A stretch of DNA of 64,000 nt from DATFDN01 sp963830565. Its GTDB lineage: Bacteria > Pseudomonadota > Alphaproteobacteria > Acetobacterales > Acetobacteraceae. The first letter of the stretch is position 1. Every line of letters starts with the position of its first letter. The DNA is taken from contig CAWHMO010000007.1 in the NCBI GenBank assembly GCA_963830565.1, positions 124,001-188,000 of the forward strand, read 5' to 3'. Under the pieces are notes generated by a model. It was not told where the DNA came from and did no database searches. It saw only the letters and a list, made by a program, of their open reading frames with translations. The position numbers were made by a program, and so were the translations under genes. This document shows positions 8,781-17,212 of this stretch, piece after piece.

Positions 8781-9050
8781 ATGGCCAACACCGCCTCCGC
8801 GCGCAAGCGCATCCGCCAGACCCTCCGCCGCACTCAGCGCAACCAGGCCCGGAAGTCGCGGATGCGCACCTTCATCAAGAAGGTAGAGACGGCGATCTCT
8901 GGCGGAGACAAGGCGAGCGCGGCGGCGGCGTTCAGGGCCGCGCAACCGGAGATGCAGCGCGCCTCCGGCAAGGGTGTGATTTACGGCAATACCGTTTCGC
9001 GCAAGCTATCGCGGCTCTCTGCCCGAATCAAAGCCATGCAAGCCGGGTGA
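8781..9050 (+). CDS. rpsT: 30S ribosomal protein S20
   Basis: Small basic protein of 89 residues that binds 16S rRNA and is needed for early 30S assembly. The N-terminus MANTASARKRIRQ and the helical arrangement with KSRMRTFIKKVE and GVIYGNTVSRKLSRL are characteristic of S20. The gene sits immediately before dnaA, as in many alphaproteobacteria, and probably has its own promoter upstream at about 8694-8722. Confidence 0.97.
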   Translation: MANTASARKRIRQTLRRTQRNQARKSRMRTFIKKVETAISGGDKASAAAAFRAAQPEMQRASGKGVIYGNTVSRKLSRLSARIKAMQAG

Positions 9051-9393
9051 GGTTCGACCTGGATTTGATCTGATACGCCAATATAACGGCCCGGCGTTCT
9101 CTCATCGCGCCGAACCGGCGAATTTCGTTAGCGGGGAAATCCTCGTTGCGGTTCCTTAGTATGCGAGCAATATTCCGCCTGAGTCCGGGAAGTAAAAACT
9201 AGTTTTCCTTCAGGGTTAAAAATTCGTTGAACCTTCTGATGGGTTCCTCTAGTTATTTCTGGAACGTTAGTGCTGACGGCCCACTCTCCTTCGACTGCCC
9301 TTGGGAGATGACGTAGTAGGGCTGGGGTGGTGCTTGAAACGGCGGCGCAGGCGTCGGAATGGGGCGATTCCAGTGGCATTAGAAAGCGGCTTT
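9051..9393. promoter_or_regulatory. rpsT-dnaA intergenic region, likely dnaA promoter and leader
   Basis: 343 bp with clearly lower GC than its surroundings, especially around 9160-9260. It holds one good sigma-70-like candidate, TTGAAC at 9227-9232, 17 bp, TAGTTA at 9250-9255, about 140 bp upstream of the dnaA start. I looked for TTATCCACA-type DnaA boxes and found none, so I do not call a replication origin. Short inverted sequence CGCCGAACCGGCG lies near 9107-9120. An open frame to 9301 in the dnaA frame has no family-like residues before the start chosen for dnaA. Confidence 0.5.
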
Positions 9394-10843
9394 ATGGAGC
9401 GCCCAGTGCGCACGGACTCCGAAGGCGATCGGGTCGACGAGCTTTCCATCCAATGGAACCGCATCCGGGCGCGGCTGCAATCCGATGTGGGGGAGGTCGA
9501 GTACCGTTCCTGGTTGCGCCAGATGACGCTGGCCGGTCTCGACGGGGATGAGATCACCGTCCATCTGCCCAACCGCTTCCATCGCGACTGGGTGCGCGAA
9601 CATTATGGCGCCCGTATCAGCTCCCTTTGGCAAGCGGAGAATGCCTGCGTACGTCGCGTCGATATCCGCGTGGGCGGCGATCCAGCCGGCACCGCCCTGG
9701 ACGGGCCGGAGGAACCGATCGTCTCGCCCGCGCTGCTGCGGACCAAGGTCGCCGCCCTGGCCGAGGATCGCCAGCGTGCCGAGGAGCGTCCGGAGCCGCG
9801 TGCGGAGGTGGCGGCTCCGCTCGATGCGCGTTTCACGTTCGAGAATTTCGTGGTCGGCAAGCCCAACGAGTTCGCATACGCCTGCGCCCGCCGGGTCGCG
9901 GAAAAGCCTGCCAGCGCCGGCTTCAACCCGCTGTTCCTGTACGGCGGCGTGGGTCTCGGCAAGACGCATCTGATGCACGGCATCGCCTGGCAGCTGACCG
10001 TACCCGTCCAGCAGGCGCGGCCTGTCACCGTGGCTTACATGTCGGCCGAGAAGTTCATGTACCGCTTCATCGCCGCGATCCGCAGCCAGTCGACGATGGA
10101 GTTCAAGGAGCAGCTTCGCAGCGTCGACGTGCTGATGGTCGACGACCTTCAGTTCCTGATCGGCAAGGACAACACGCAGGAGGAGTTCTTCCACACCTTC
10201 AACGCGCTCGTTGACGCCGGTAAGCAGATCGTGGTCTCCGCGGACAAGTCTCCCTCCGACCTCTCAGGGCTGGAAGACCGCCTGCGGACCCGGCTTGGGT
10301 GCGGCATGGTCGCGGACATCCATGCCACAACCTACGAGCTTCGCATCTCCATCCTCGAGGCGAAGGCCGAGCGGGCCGGCGTCCCGGTGCCCAACAAGGT
10401 GATGGAGTTCCTGGCCCATAAGATCACCTCGAACGTGCGCGAGCTGGAGGGCGCCCTCAACCGGCTCATCGCGCACGCCAATCTGTTCGGTCGCCCGGTG
10501 ACGCTCGAGTTCGACGCAGGAAGTACTGCACGACATCCTGAAAGCGCACGACCGGCGCGTGACGATCGACGAGATCCAGCGCAAGGTCGCCGAGCACTAC
10601 AACATCCGCCTGACCGACATGTCTTCCGCGCGACGCGCCCGCGCCGTCGCGCGTCCACGCCAAGTGGCGATGTACCTCGCCAAACAGCTCACCAGCCGCA
10701 GCCTGCCCGAGATCGGCCGCAAGTTTGGGAACCGCGATCACACTACCGTGATGCACGCCGTCTCACGGGTCGGCGAGTTGATGGAGCGTGATGCCGCGTT
10801 CGCCGAGGATGTGGAGTTGCTGCGTCGGATGTTGGAATCCTAG
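9394..10843 (+). CDS. dnaA: Chromosomal replication initiator DnaA (frameshifted in this sequence)
   Basis: AAA+ initiator that binds DnaA boxes and opens oriC. Domain I (IQWNRIRARLQSDVG) begins near residue 13; the AAA+ core shows Walker A GGVGLGKTH, Walker B MVDDLQFL and the arginine-finger region. Domain IV, with the DnaA signature LPEIGRKFGNRDHTTVMHAV, is in another frame. Removing one T from GAGTTCG at 10507-10513 gives LESTQEVLHDILKAHDRR and joins the frames exactly at the domain III/IV boundary. Because dnaA is essential, this is almost certainly an error in the sequence, giving a protein of about 482 residues. The start ATG at 9394 is preferred; a longer reading from 9301 lacks conserved residues. 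Confidence 0.93.
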
Positions 10844-10943
10844 CCGGCGCCGCGAGTAGTTGCGGCATCAGTCGAGGGTGTTCCAGCAAGCGCCGGCCTA
10901 CACCTGAACCGGACCAGCCGTGCGTTCGGCCCCTGATAGAGCC

Positions 10944-10986
10944 CCTGGCTGTCGCGGCCGGCGTGCTAACGGCCGCGACAGCCAGG
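10944..10986. terminator. Bidirectional hairpin terminator between dnaA and hppA
   Basis: Perfect 17-bp inverted repeat: left arm 10944-10960 (CCTGGCTGTCGCGGCCG), 9-nt loop, right arm 10970-10986. It lies between the stop of dnaA (plus) and the stop of hppA (minus), the place expected for a shared terminator of convergent genes. No T-run follows either arm, so termination efficiency is uncertain. Confidence 0.7.
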
Positions 10987-10991
10987 ATCGG

Positions 10992-13091
10992 CTAGGGGTG
11001 CATCCAGCCGGCCAGGATTGCCAGCAGCAGAAGCGCCACGATGTTGGTGATCTTAATCATCGGATTGACCGCCGGCCCCGCGGTGTCCTTGTAGGGATCG
11101 CCGACCGTATCCCCGGTCACCGCGGCCTTGTGCGCCTCGGACCCTTTGCCGCCGTGATGGCCCTCTTCGATATATTTCTTGGCATTGTCCCAGGCGCCGC
11201 CCCCCGAGGTCATCGAGATCGCCACGAAGAGGCCGGTTACGATCGTGCCCAGCAGCATGGCGCCGAGCGCGGAAAACGCCGCCACCCGCCCGCCGATGCC
11301 CCATATCACCACCCACAGCACCACGGGAGCGAGCACCGGCAGCAAGGATGGGAGGATCATCTCCCGGATCGCCGCCCGGGTCAGCATGTCGACCGCCCGC
11401 CCATATTCGGGCTTGTCCCGGCCTTCCATGATCCCCGGCAGCTCGCGGAATTGCCGGCGCACCTCGACGACCACCGCGCCGGCGGCGCGGCCGACCGCGG
11501 TCATGCCCATCGAGCCGAACAGGTAGGGCAGCAGCCCGCCCAGGAACAGCCCGATGACGACGTATGGATCCTCGAGCTGGAACGGTACCCGCAGGTTCGG
11601 GAAGTAATAGGTCAGATCCTGCGTGTAGGCCGCGAACAGCACCAGCGAGGCGAAGCCGGCCGAGCCGATCGCGTAGCCCTTCGTCACCGCCTTGGTGGTG
11701 TTGCCCACCGCGTCCAGCGCGTCGGTGGTCACCCGCACCTCGCCGGGCAGATCGGCCATCTCGGCGATGCCGCCGGCATTGTCCGTCACCGGGCCGTATG
11801 CGTCGAGCGCCACGATCATCCCGGCTAGGGCCAGCATGGTGGTCGCCGCGACGGCGATGCCGTACAGGCCCGCGGCCAGATAGGAGATGATGATGCCGAT
11901 GCAAATCGCGATCACCGGCGCGGCCGTGGCCTCCATCGACACCGCCAGGCCCTGGATGACGTTGGTGCCGTGCCCGGTGGTGGAACTCTGCGCGATGCTG
12001 CGCACCGGGCGGTATTCGGTCGAGGTATAGTATTCGGTGACGACCACGATCGCGCCCGTGACCGCCAGCCCCACCAGGGCGCAGATGAACAGATCGAGCC
12101 CGGTCAGCACGCCGGCATTGACCAGGGGCAGGCTTGTCGTGAAGCCGGTGAACCAGGCGATGATGATGGCGATGCCCAGCACCGACAGGCCTCCCGTGAC
12201 CAGCAGGCCCTTGTAGAGCGCCTTCATGATCCCGTTGTCGGGGCCGAGGCGCACGAAATAGGCGCCCACGATGGAGGCAAGGATGCAGATGGCGCCGATG
12301 CCGAGCGGCAGGATCATGACCACGTCACGCATCTGCGGAGCGAAGAAGATCGCGCTCAGCAGCATGGTGGCGACGATCGTGACGACATAGGTCTCGAACA
12401 GATCGGCGGCCATCCCGGCGCAGTCGCCCACGTTGTCGCCCACGTTGTCGGCGATCACCGCGGGGTTGCGAGGATCGTCCTCGGGGATTCCCGCTTCGAC
12501 CTTGCCGACCAGGTCGGCGCCGACATCCGCGCCCTTGGTGAAGATGCCTCCGCCCAGGCGGGCGAAGATCGAGATCAGGCTGGCGCCGAACGACAATCCG
12601 ACCATCGCCTCCATCACCGGGCGCAGATCGGCGCTCGGCAGGACGCCTCGCAGGATGAGATAGTAGCACGTCACCCCCAGCAGCCCGAGGCCCACCACCA
12701 GCATCCCGGTGATCGCGCCGGACTTGAAGGCGATCTCGAGCCCGGCGGCCAAGCCTTTGCGCGAGGCCTGCGCGGTGCGCACATTGGCCCGCACCGACAC
12801 ATTCATCCCGACATAACCGGCGCACGCCGACAGCACGGCCCCGATAACGAATCCAATCGCGACCAGGTAGCCGAGCGTGAGGCCCAGGAAGATGGTCACC
12901 AGCGCCCCGACGATCGCGATCGTCGTGTACTGGCGGTTCAGGTAGGCCCTCGCGCCCTCCTGTACCGCCGCGGCGATCTCCTGCATCCGCGGCGTTCCGG
13001 CATCCGCCGCAAGAACCTGCCGGGTCGTCACCACGCCATAGGCAAGCGCCAGCAGGCCGCAGATGATGATTACAACAAAGGCAAAAGGCAT
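10992..13091 (-). CDS. hppA: K+-independent H+-translocating inorganic pyrophosphatase
   Basis: Membrane enzyme that couples PPi hydrolysis to proton pumping. The 699-residue chain with about 16 membrane segments has the substrate motif DVGADLVGKVE, the NPAVIADNVGDNVGDCAGMAAD metal-binding region and the C-terminal DTVGDPYKDTAGPA. Near residue 462 the sequence is GNTTKA; Lys at this position is the established marker of the K+-insensitive subfamily (Ala marks K+-dependent enzymes). The start ATG at 13091 (MPFAFVVIII) begins the first membrane segment; the open frame further upstream is not conserved. Convergent with dnaA, sharing a hairpin terminator. Confidence 0.96.
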   Translation of the reverse strand: MPFAFVVIIICGLLALAYGVVTTRQVLAADAGTPRMQEIAAAVQEGARAYLNRQYTTIAIVGALVTIFLGLTLGYLVAIGFVIGAVLSACAGYVGMNVSVRANVRTAQASRKGLAAGLEIAFKSGAITGMLVVGLGLLGVTCYYLILRGVLPSADLRPVMEAMVGLSFGASLISIFARLGGGIFTKGADVGADLVGKVEAGIPEDDPRNPAVIADNVGDNVGDCAGMAADLFETYVVTIVATMLLSAIFFAPQMRDVVMILPLGIGAICILASIVGAYFVRLGPDNGIMKALYKGLLVTGGLSVLGIAIIIAWFTGFTTSLPLVNAGVLTGLDLFICALVGLAVTGAIVVVTEYYTSTEYRPVRSIAQSSTTGHGTNVIQGLAVSMEATAAPVIAICIGIIISYLAAGLYGIAVAATTMLALAGMIVALDAYGPVTDNAGGIAEMADLPGEVRVTTDALDAVGNTTKAVTKGYAIGSAGFASLVLFAAYTQDLTYYFPNLRVPFQLEDPYVVIGLFLGGLLPYLFGSMGMTAVGRAAGAVVVEVRRQFRELPGIMEGRDKPEYGRAVDMLTRAAIREMILPSLLPVLAPVVLWVVIWGIGGRVAAFSALGAMLLGTIVTGLFVAISMTSGGGAWDNAKKYIEEGHHGGKGSEAHKAAVTGDTVGDPYKDTAGPAVNPMIKITNIVALLLLAILAGWMHP

Positions 13092-13259
13092 TCGAAGCAG
13101 TTCCTCTCGGACGCGCCGCTCCCGAAGCCGGGATCGGCACTGGGAAGGGGTGACGCCGTATGCCAGAGAGACGCAGGCCAAGCAAACAGTGCTGGATCGC
13201 GAAACGGATGCCGGAGGGTCTTGCGCGCGGCGCCCCGGCCGAGTCAGATCACGTAGCGG

Positions 13260-13332
13260 GCGCCTGTAGCTCAACGGTTAGAGCGGGCCGCTCATAACGG
13301 CTTGGTTGCGGGTTCGAGTCCTGCCGGGCGCA
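13260..13332 (+). tRNA. tRNA with CAU anticodon, probably tRNA-Ile2 (lysidine type)
   Basis: Folds into a full cloverleaf by eye: acceptor GCGCCTG paired with CGGGCGC (one G-U), D arm GCTC/GAGC, anticodon stem GGCCG/CGGCT around loop CTCATAA, T arm GCGGG/CCTGC with TTCGAGT loop, discriminator A. The anticodon is CAT. The short D loop (AACGGTTA) and the TTGGTTG variable region resemble tRNA-Ile2, whose C34 is modified to lysidine by TilS, more than elongator tRNA-Met. The genomic 3' end reads ACCG, so the final A of CCA is added after transcription. No integrase gene flanks it. Confidence 0.88.
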
Positions 13333-13460
13333 CCGCGCGCGACGATCGGCGATGTCGCGAAGTGACATGGAAAAACGGAATGGCTGCATGGAAGCGGACG
13401 CTGCCTCGGGGCGTCAAGCCACCTCGGGCAGCTTTCCTCGCTCGAGCCCCAGCGAAGGGC

Positions 13461-15404
13461 TCACTTCTCGAGAACGTAAGTGCCGGGTGCGTCGGCCAGG
13501 GCAGGGTGCCCGTCGCTGCCGATCGCGGGCGGCTTGACCCGCTCCCCCGAGCGCGCGGCCAGCCATGCAGCCCAGTCGGTCCACCAGCTACCGTCGTGGC
13601 GCTGCGCCTCGCTTCGCCATTGCGCGGGCGTCGCCGCTTGCTTCTCGTTCGTCCAGAAGACGCCCTTGCCGCCGGGTGGGTTGATGATGCCGGCGATATG
13701 GCCGCTGGAGGCAAGCACGTAGCGCACCTTGCCGCCGAGAACCTGCGTGACGCGCCAGGCTGCGTCCCAGGGCACGATATGGTCCTTCTCGGCCCCGACC
13801 GCGAAGGTGTCGAGCGTGATGCGGCGGAGGTCGAGGGGCTCGCCCTTGAGCTCGATCTTCCCCGGCTTGATCAGGTTGTTCTCGGAATAGGTGTTGCGCA
13901 AATACCAGCTATGCGCCGTCCGAGCCATTCGGGTTCCGTCGCTGTTCCAATAGAGGAGGTCGAACGCCGCCGGCTTCTGGCCCATCAGGTAGTTGTTCAC
14001 CACGTTGGACCAGATCAGGTCGTTGCTGCGCAGCAGGTTGAACATGTTCGACATCTCGCGGCTGTCGAGATAGCCGCGCTCCAGCATCTGCTGCTCGATG
14101 AAGTCGACCGAGTCCTCGCCCAGGAACACGGCCGTGTCGCCGACTCGGGAGAAATCCTGCAGTGAGACCATGAACGTGGCGGAAGTGAAGCGCGTGTCGT
14201 TCTTGGCCGCGAGCCACGCCAGGGTCATCGACAGCAGGGTGCCACCGATGCAGTAGCCCATGATATTGAGCTTCTTGGTGCCGCAGATGTCGCGCACCAC
14301 GTCGCTGGCTTCGAGTATGCCGAGATCCATGTAGTCGACGATCGTGGTCTCGTCCATCGACGCGTCGGGGTTCTTCCACGACACCATGAACACGGTGAAC
14401 CCCTGCTCGACCAGGAAGCGCACCATGCTGTTCTTCGGCTGCATGTCGAGGATGTAGAACTTGTTGATCCAGGGCGGCACGATCAGCAGCGGCACGGAAT
14501 GCACGGTCGGGGTTGTCGGCGCGTACTGGATCAGTTCGATCAGTTTGCTGCGATGCACCACCTTGCCCGGCGTCAGCGCCAGGTTGCGCCCCGGCGCGAA
14601 GGCCGATTCGTCGACCATGCTGAGCCGGCCCGCCTTGAGATCGGCGAGCAGGTTGCGCGCTCCATCGGTCAGGCTCGTCCCGCCGGTCTCGATTGCGCGC
14701 CGCAGGGCGGCCGGGTTGGACATCAACAGCAGCGACGGGCTCATCGCATCGACGAACTGGCGCAGGTGGAAGCGAAGCCGATGACGCTCCGCCGGGCTGA
14801 GATCCTCCGCGTCTCCCTGCTTCAGCAGCCAGTCCGAGGCGAGGAGGTACATGTCCTTCAACGCACGGTACGCCGGGTTCGTGTGCCACTCCGGCGCGGC
14901 GAACCGCTTGTCGGACGCTGTTCCGCCAGCCTCGCCCGGGCCGGTGCCGCCCCACCAGCGTCCGCCCCACTCGTTCCAGATGTCGGCGGCGGAGCGCAAT
15001 GCATCGGCGCCGAGCTGGGTGGCGGATGACATCGCCTTGGTCGGGTCCCGGAGCGCGCGCAGCCAGAGCCAGCGCAGGGCCCGCGCGATCTCCGCCCAAT
15101 CCACCGGTACGACGTCGTGGAGCGGATTGGCGTTCCAGAGTTGATCTATCGAGCGCAGGTACGGGTCGTGGGCGAGAAAGCCCGCGAGCTGCTCAATTCC
15201 GGGCGTGATCTCCTTGCCGCTTGGGCCAGCCGGCGTAAGCTGCCACCAGGCAGGGCCCGCTTGCGTCCAGGTCTGCGCGGAGCGGAACGCGTCCTCCATC
15301 CACGACGCCCATAGTCCCAGCATGGCGTCCGGCGCCGCCGGGAAAAGCCCGGTCGCGGCGGGTTCCGAGGCGCGGGGCGCCTGGCCGGCTCTGTCGTCTG
15401 TCAT
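13461..15404 (-). CDS. phaC: Class I poly(3-hydroxyalkanoate) synthase
   Basis: Polymerises 3-hydroxyacyl-CoA into PHA storage granules. The 647-residue length and the N-terminal PhaC domain fit class I. The lipase-like box GYCIGGT carries the nucleophile Cys near residue 385; the catalytic Asp lies in the GAEKDHIVPWD segment and the catalytic His in SSGHIAGIINPP, all in order. No phaA/phaB or phasin genes are next to it, but acyl-CoA-handling genes occur a few kb away. Convergent with the tRNA gene; its start region faces the divergent membrane cassette across 255 bp. Confidence 0.96.
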   Translation of the reverse strand: MTDDRAGQAPRASEPAATGLFPAAPDAMLGLWASWMEDAFRSAQTWTQAGPAWWQLTPAGPSGKEITPGIEQLAGFLAHDPYLRSIDQLWNANPLHDVVPVDWAEIARALRWLWLRALRDPTKAMSSATQLGADALRSAADIWNEWGGRWWGGTGPGEAGGTASDKRFAAPEWHTNPAYRALKDMYLLASDWLLKQGDAEDLSPAERHRLRFHLRQFVDAMSPSLLLMSNPAALRRAIETGGTSLTDGARNLLADLKAGRLSMVDESAFAPGRNLALTPGKVVHRSKLIELIQYAPTTPTVHSVPLLIVPPWINKFYILDMQPKNSMVRFLVEQGFTVFMVSWKNPDASMDETTIVDYMDLGILEASDVVRDICGTKKLNIMGYCIGGTLLSMTLAWLAAKNDTRFTSATFMVSLQDFSRVGDTAVFLGEDSVDFIEQQMLERGYLDSREMSNMFNLLRSNDLIWSNVVNNYLMGQKPAAFDLLYWNSDGTRMARTAHSWYLRNTYSENNLIKPGKIELKGEPLDLRRITLDTFAVGAEKDHIVPWDAAWRVTQVLGGKVRYVLASSGHIAGIINPPGGKGVFWTNEKQAATPAQWRSEAQRHDGSWWTDWAAWLAARSGERVKPPAIGSDGHPALADAPGTYVLEK

Positions 15405-15659
15405 TGGGTCTGCTCCCTCCCTTGGCTCGTATGGCCGTTCTGCAGCGTCCCGACATCAGCCGACATGGACGCGCATGCCGGGCGCTTCAAGCGAGCGGAC
15501 TTGGCAAAGCAATGCAGGCGCGGCGCGAGGGACAGTCACACCTCGGCGTGCAAGCCCGTGCTGGCAGCGACGTTCCCTTGCAACCTGGCCACCGGCGCGC
15601 AACCCTGGGTTCTCTGGTTCCGCCGCACAGCTGGCGGAACGCTTTGCGAGGGGACGGTC

Positions 15660-16055
15660 ATGCGGCCGCGCTTCATCGTCACCAACGTCGTGTTTCTTGC
15701 GTTGCTCTACGCCGGCTGGCGGCTGGGCGTGTTCGATGGCTTCCCAGCCCTCGGTCCCTTCGAAGCGGTCATGGTGGGCGTGCTGGCGGTCTATGCCGGA
15801 TTCGGCGCCATCGCCGCTTTTTTCGGGCATTGGCGCACCTGCGCGCACATCGCCAACAGCCTGCCGATGTGGGCGCTCGCGTTCACCGGACTTGGCCTGG
15901 TGCTCGCGGTGGCCGACCTGCACAGCCTGACGCCGGAGGCGATGGCGGTGGTGTTCCGCAATCTCGCCTTCTCGATCGTGCCGAACATCGCGGGGGTGGC
16001 GCTGATGGCCTGGTTGCGCGAGCTCGCCTACTGGTGCGCCCGTGCTGAAGTTTAA
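15660..16055 (+). CDS. Small membrane protein, ExbB/MotA-like (tentative)
   Basis: 131 residues with four predicted membrane segments (about residues 7-25, 30-55, 70-90, 105-125). The stretch IANSLPMWALAFTGLGLVL followed by a second pair region (NLAFSIVPNIAGVALMAW) resembles the conserved two-helix core of MotA/TolQ/ExbB proton channels, but similarity is weak and judged by eye. A GAGGGG site precedes the ATG. It overlaps the next gene by 14 bp, whose N-terminus resembles ExbD/MotB, which strengthens the pairing. Function unknown; an ion-channel stator subunit is the best guess. Confidence 0.6.
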   Translation: MRPRFIVTNVVFLALLYAGWRLGVFDGFPALGPFEAVMVGVLAVYAGFGAIAAFFGHWRTCAHIANSLPMWALAFTGLGLVLAVADLHSLTPEAMAVVFRNLAFSIVPNIAGVALMAWLRELAYWCARAEV

Positions 16056-16609
16056 GGGCTTCGAGTGGTCGGTACCGCGACCTGCTGACCTCGCTCATGG
16101 TGGTGTACATGGCGCTCGCCGCGCTGGCGCTGATCGCCGCCGGCAAGGTCACGACCCAGGCAGTCACGCCCGGCAACGTGCTGTTTCAGCTCAGTTGGGA
16201 CTCGGCCAAGCTTGCCGACGTCGATCTTTGGGTACGCGCGCCCGACGATACACCGGTGGGCTACTCCCATCCGTCGGGGCGCCACTGCAACCTGCTGCGC
16301 GACGACACCGGCCGGCCGTCCGACCCGGAATCGCGCAATCTGGAGCTCACCGTCTGCCGCGGCACGCCGGACGGCGAATGGGTCGCCAATGCCGCGCTGT
16401 ATGCCGACCGCGATGGCAAGCTGCCGGTGACCGCGACCCTGATCGCGAGCCTGGCGGCAGCCGACGGCATTCAGGAGATCGCGCGCCGCACGGTGAGCCT
16501 TGAACGCACAGGGGAGGAGCGAACCGCCTTCCGCTTCGTGCTTCACGATCAGCACCTCGTGGCCGATAGCGTGAACCGTCTCGACGCCCCGCTCTGGAGA
16601 CACCCGTGA
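16042..16609 (+). CDS. ExbD/MotB-like anchor with periplasmic DUF2135-like domain (frameshifted)
   Basis: The GTG at 16042 opens MLKFKGFEW, then the frame fails. Dropping one T from TGGTCGG (16066-16072) gives GFEWRYRDLLTSLMVVYMAL, a single N-terminal membrane helix preceded by an RYRDLLTSLM block that resembles the plug/helix of MotB and ExbD. An in-frame ATG at 16097 inside the helix is the fallback start. The exported part, about 140 residues, has FQLSWDSAKLADVDLWVRAP and an ELTVCRGTPDGEW strand like the DUF2135 beta-sandwich of YfaP-type proteins, with two cysteines. Overlaps the genes on both sides. Function unknown. Confidence 0.6.
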
Positions 16610-17073
16610 TCAGCCCGATACCGATCGTCTTCGGCCTGCTCGCGCTGTCGGCCGGCGCCTGCGCCATGGCGGTGCGGGGTCCATGGGTCCGGGCGGGATC
16701 GTTCTGCCTGACGGTCGCGCTGGCGGCGGCGCTGTGGCAGACCAGCCTTGGCCGGCCGCGCCCGCCGGTGTTCGACCCGCCCAGCGGCACCGTGGTCGGC
16801 TTCCGCTTCGACGAGCCGCGCGCGATTTATCTGTGGATGCTGCCCCCTGGGGAACGCGCGCCGACGGCCTTCGCGTTGCCCTGGTCCGAGCACCAGGCCG
16901 CGCAGCTTCAGGAAGCCGCCGAACAGGCGCGCAAGGAGGGCGAGCCGCTCCAGGCCCGGCGCACCGACCGCCGAACCGGCGTGGCCGGCCTGCGCCTGAC
17001 CGCCCAGGACAGCCTGAGCTTCTATCCCGCCGAGCATCAGGCGCTGCCGCCCAAGGCGGTGGCCACGGAGTGA
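16606..17073 (+). CDS. Hypothetical membrane protein, third gene of the ExbB/ExbD-like cassette
   Basis: 155 residues beginning with a GTG that overlaps the previous stop (GTGA), so the three genes are translationally linked. Two membrane segments (about residues 5-20 and 27-45) are followed by a soluble domain with VVGFRFDEPRAIYLWMLPPG and a helical LPWSEHQAAQLQEAAEQA region. I recognise no named family. Consistent linkage suggests it is an accessory subunit of the putative channel complex. Confidence 0.65.
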   Translation: MISPIPIVFGLLALSAGACAMAVRGPWVRAGSFCLTVALAAALWQTSLGRPRPPVFDPPSGTVVGFRFDEPRAIYLWMLPPGERAPTAFALPWSEHQAAQLQEAAEQARKEGEPLQARRTDRRTGVAGLRLTAQDSLSFYPAEHQALPPKAVATE

Positions 17074-17212
17074 TACGCGAGCGTGGAGCCGCGTCCACGT
17101 GCTGTGCCGTTCGCCTGGATTCCCAACTTTCTCGCGGGAATGACGAAGGGAGTTGCACCTCCTTGAGCTCAAACCGGGAACTGCCGGCCTTGCGGCAGCC
17201 GTGCCGCCCTGG

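Noticed and set aside
9051..9393. Replication origin next to dnaA
   Set aside because: AT-rich but no DnaA-box-like 9-mers seen; in alphaproteobacteria oriC is usually not at dnaA.
13260..13332. tRNA gene as an integration site
   Set aside because: No integrase or repeated 3' tRNA end found nearby.
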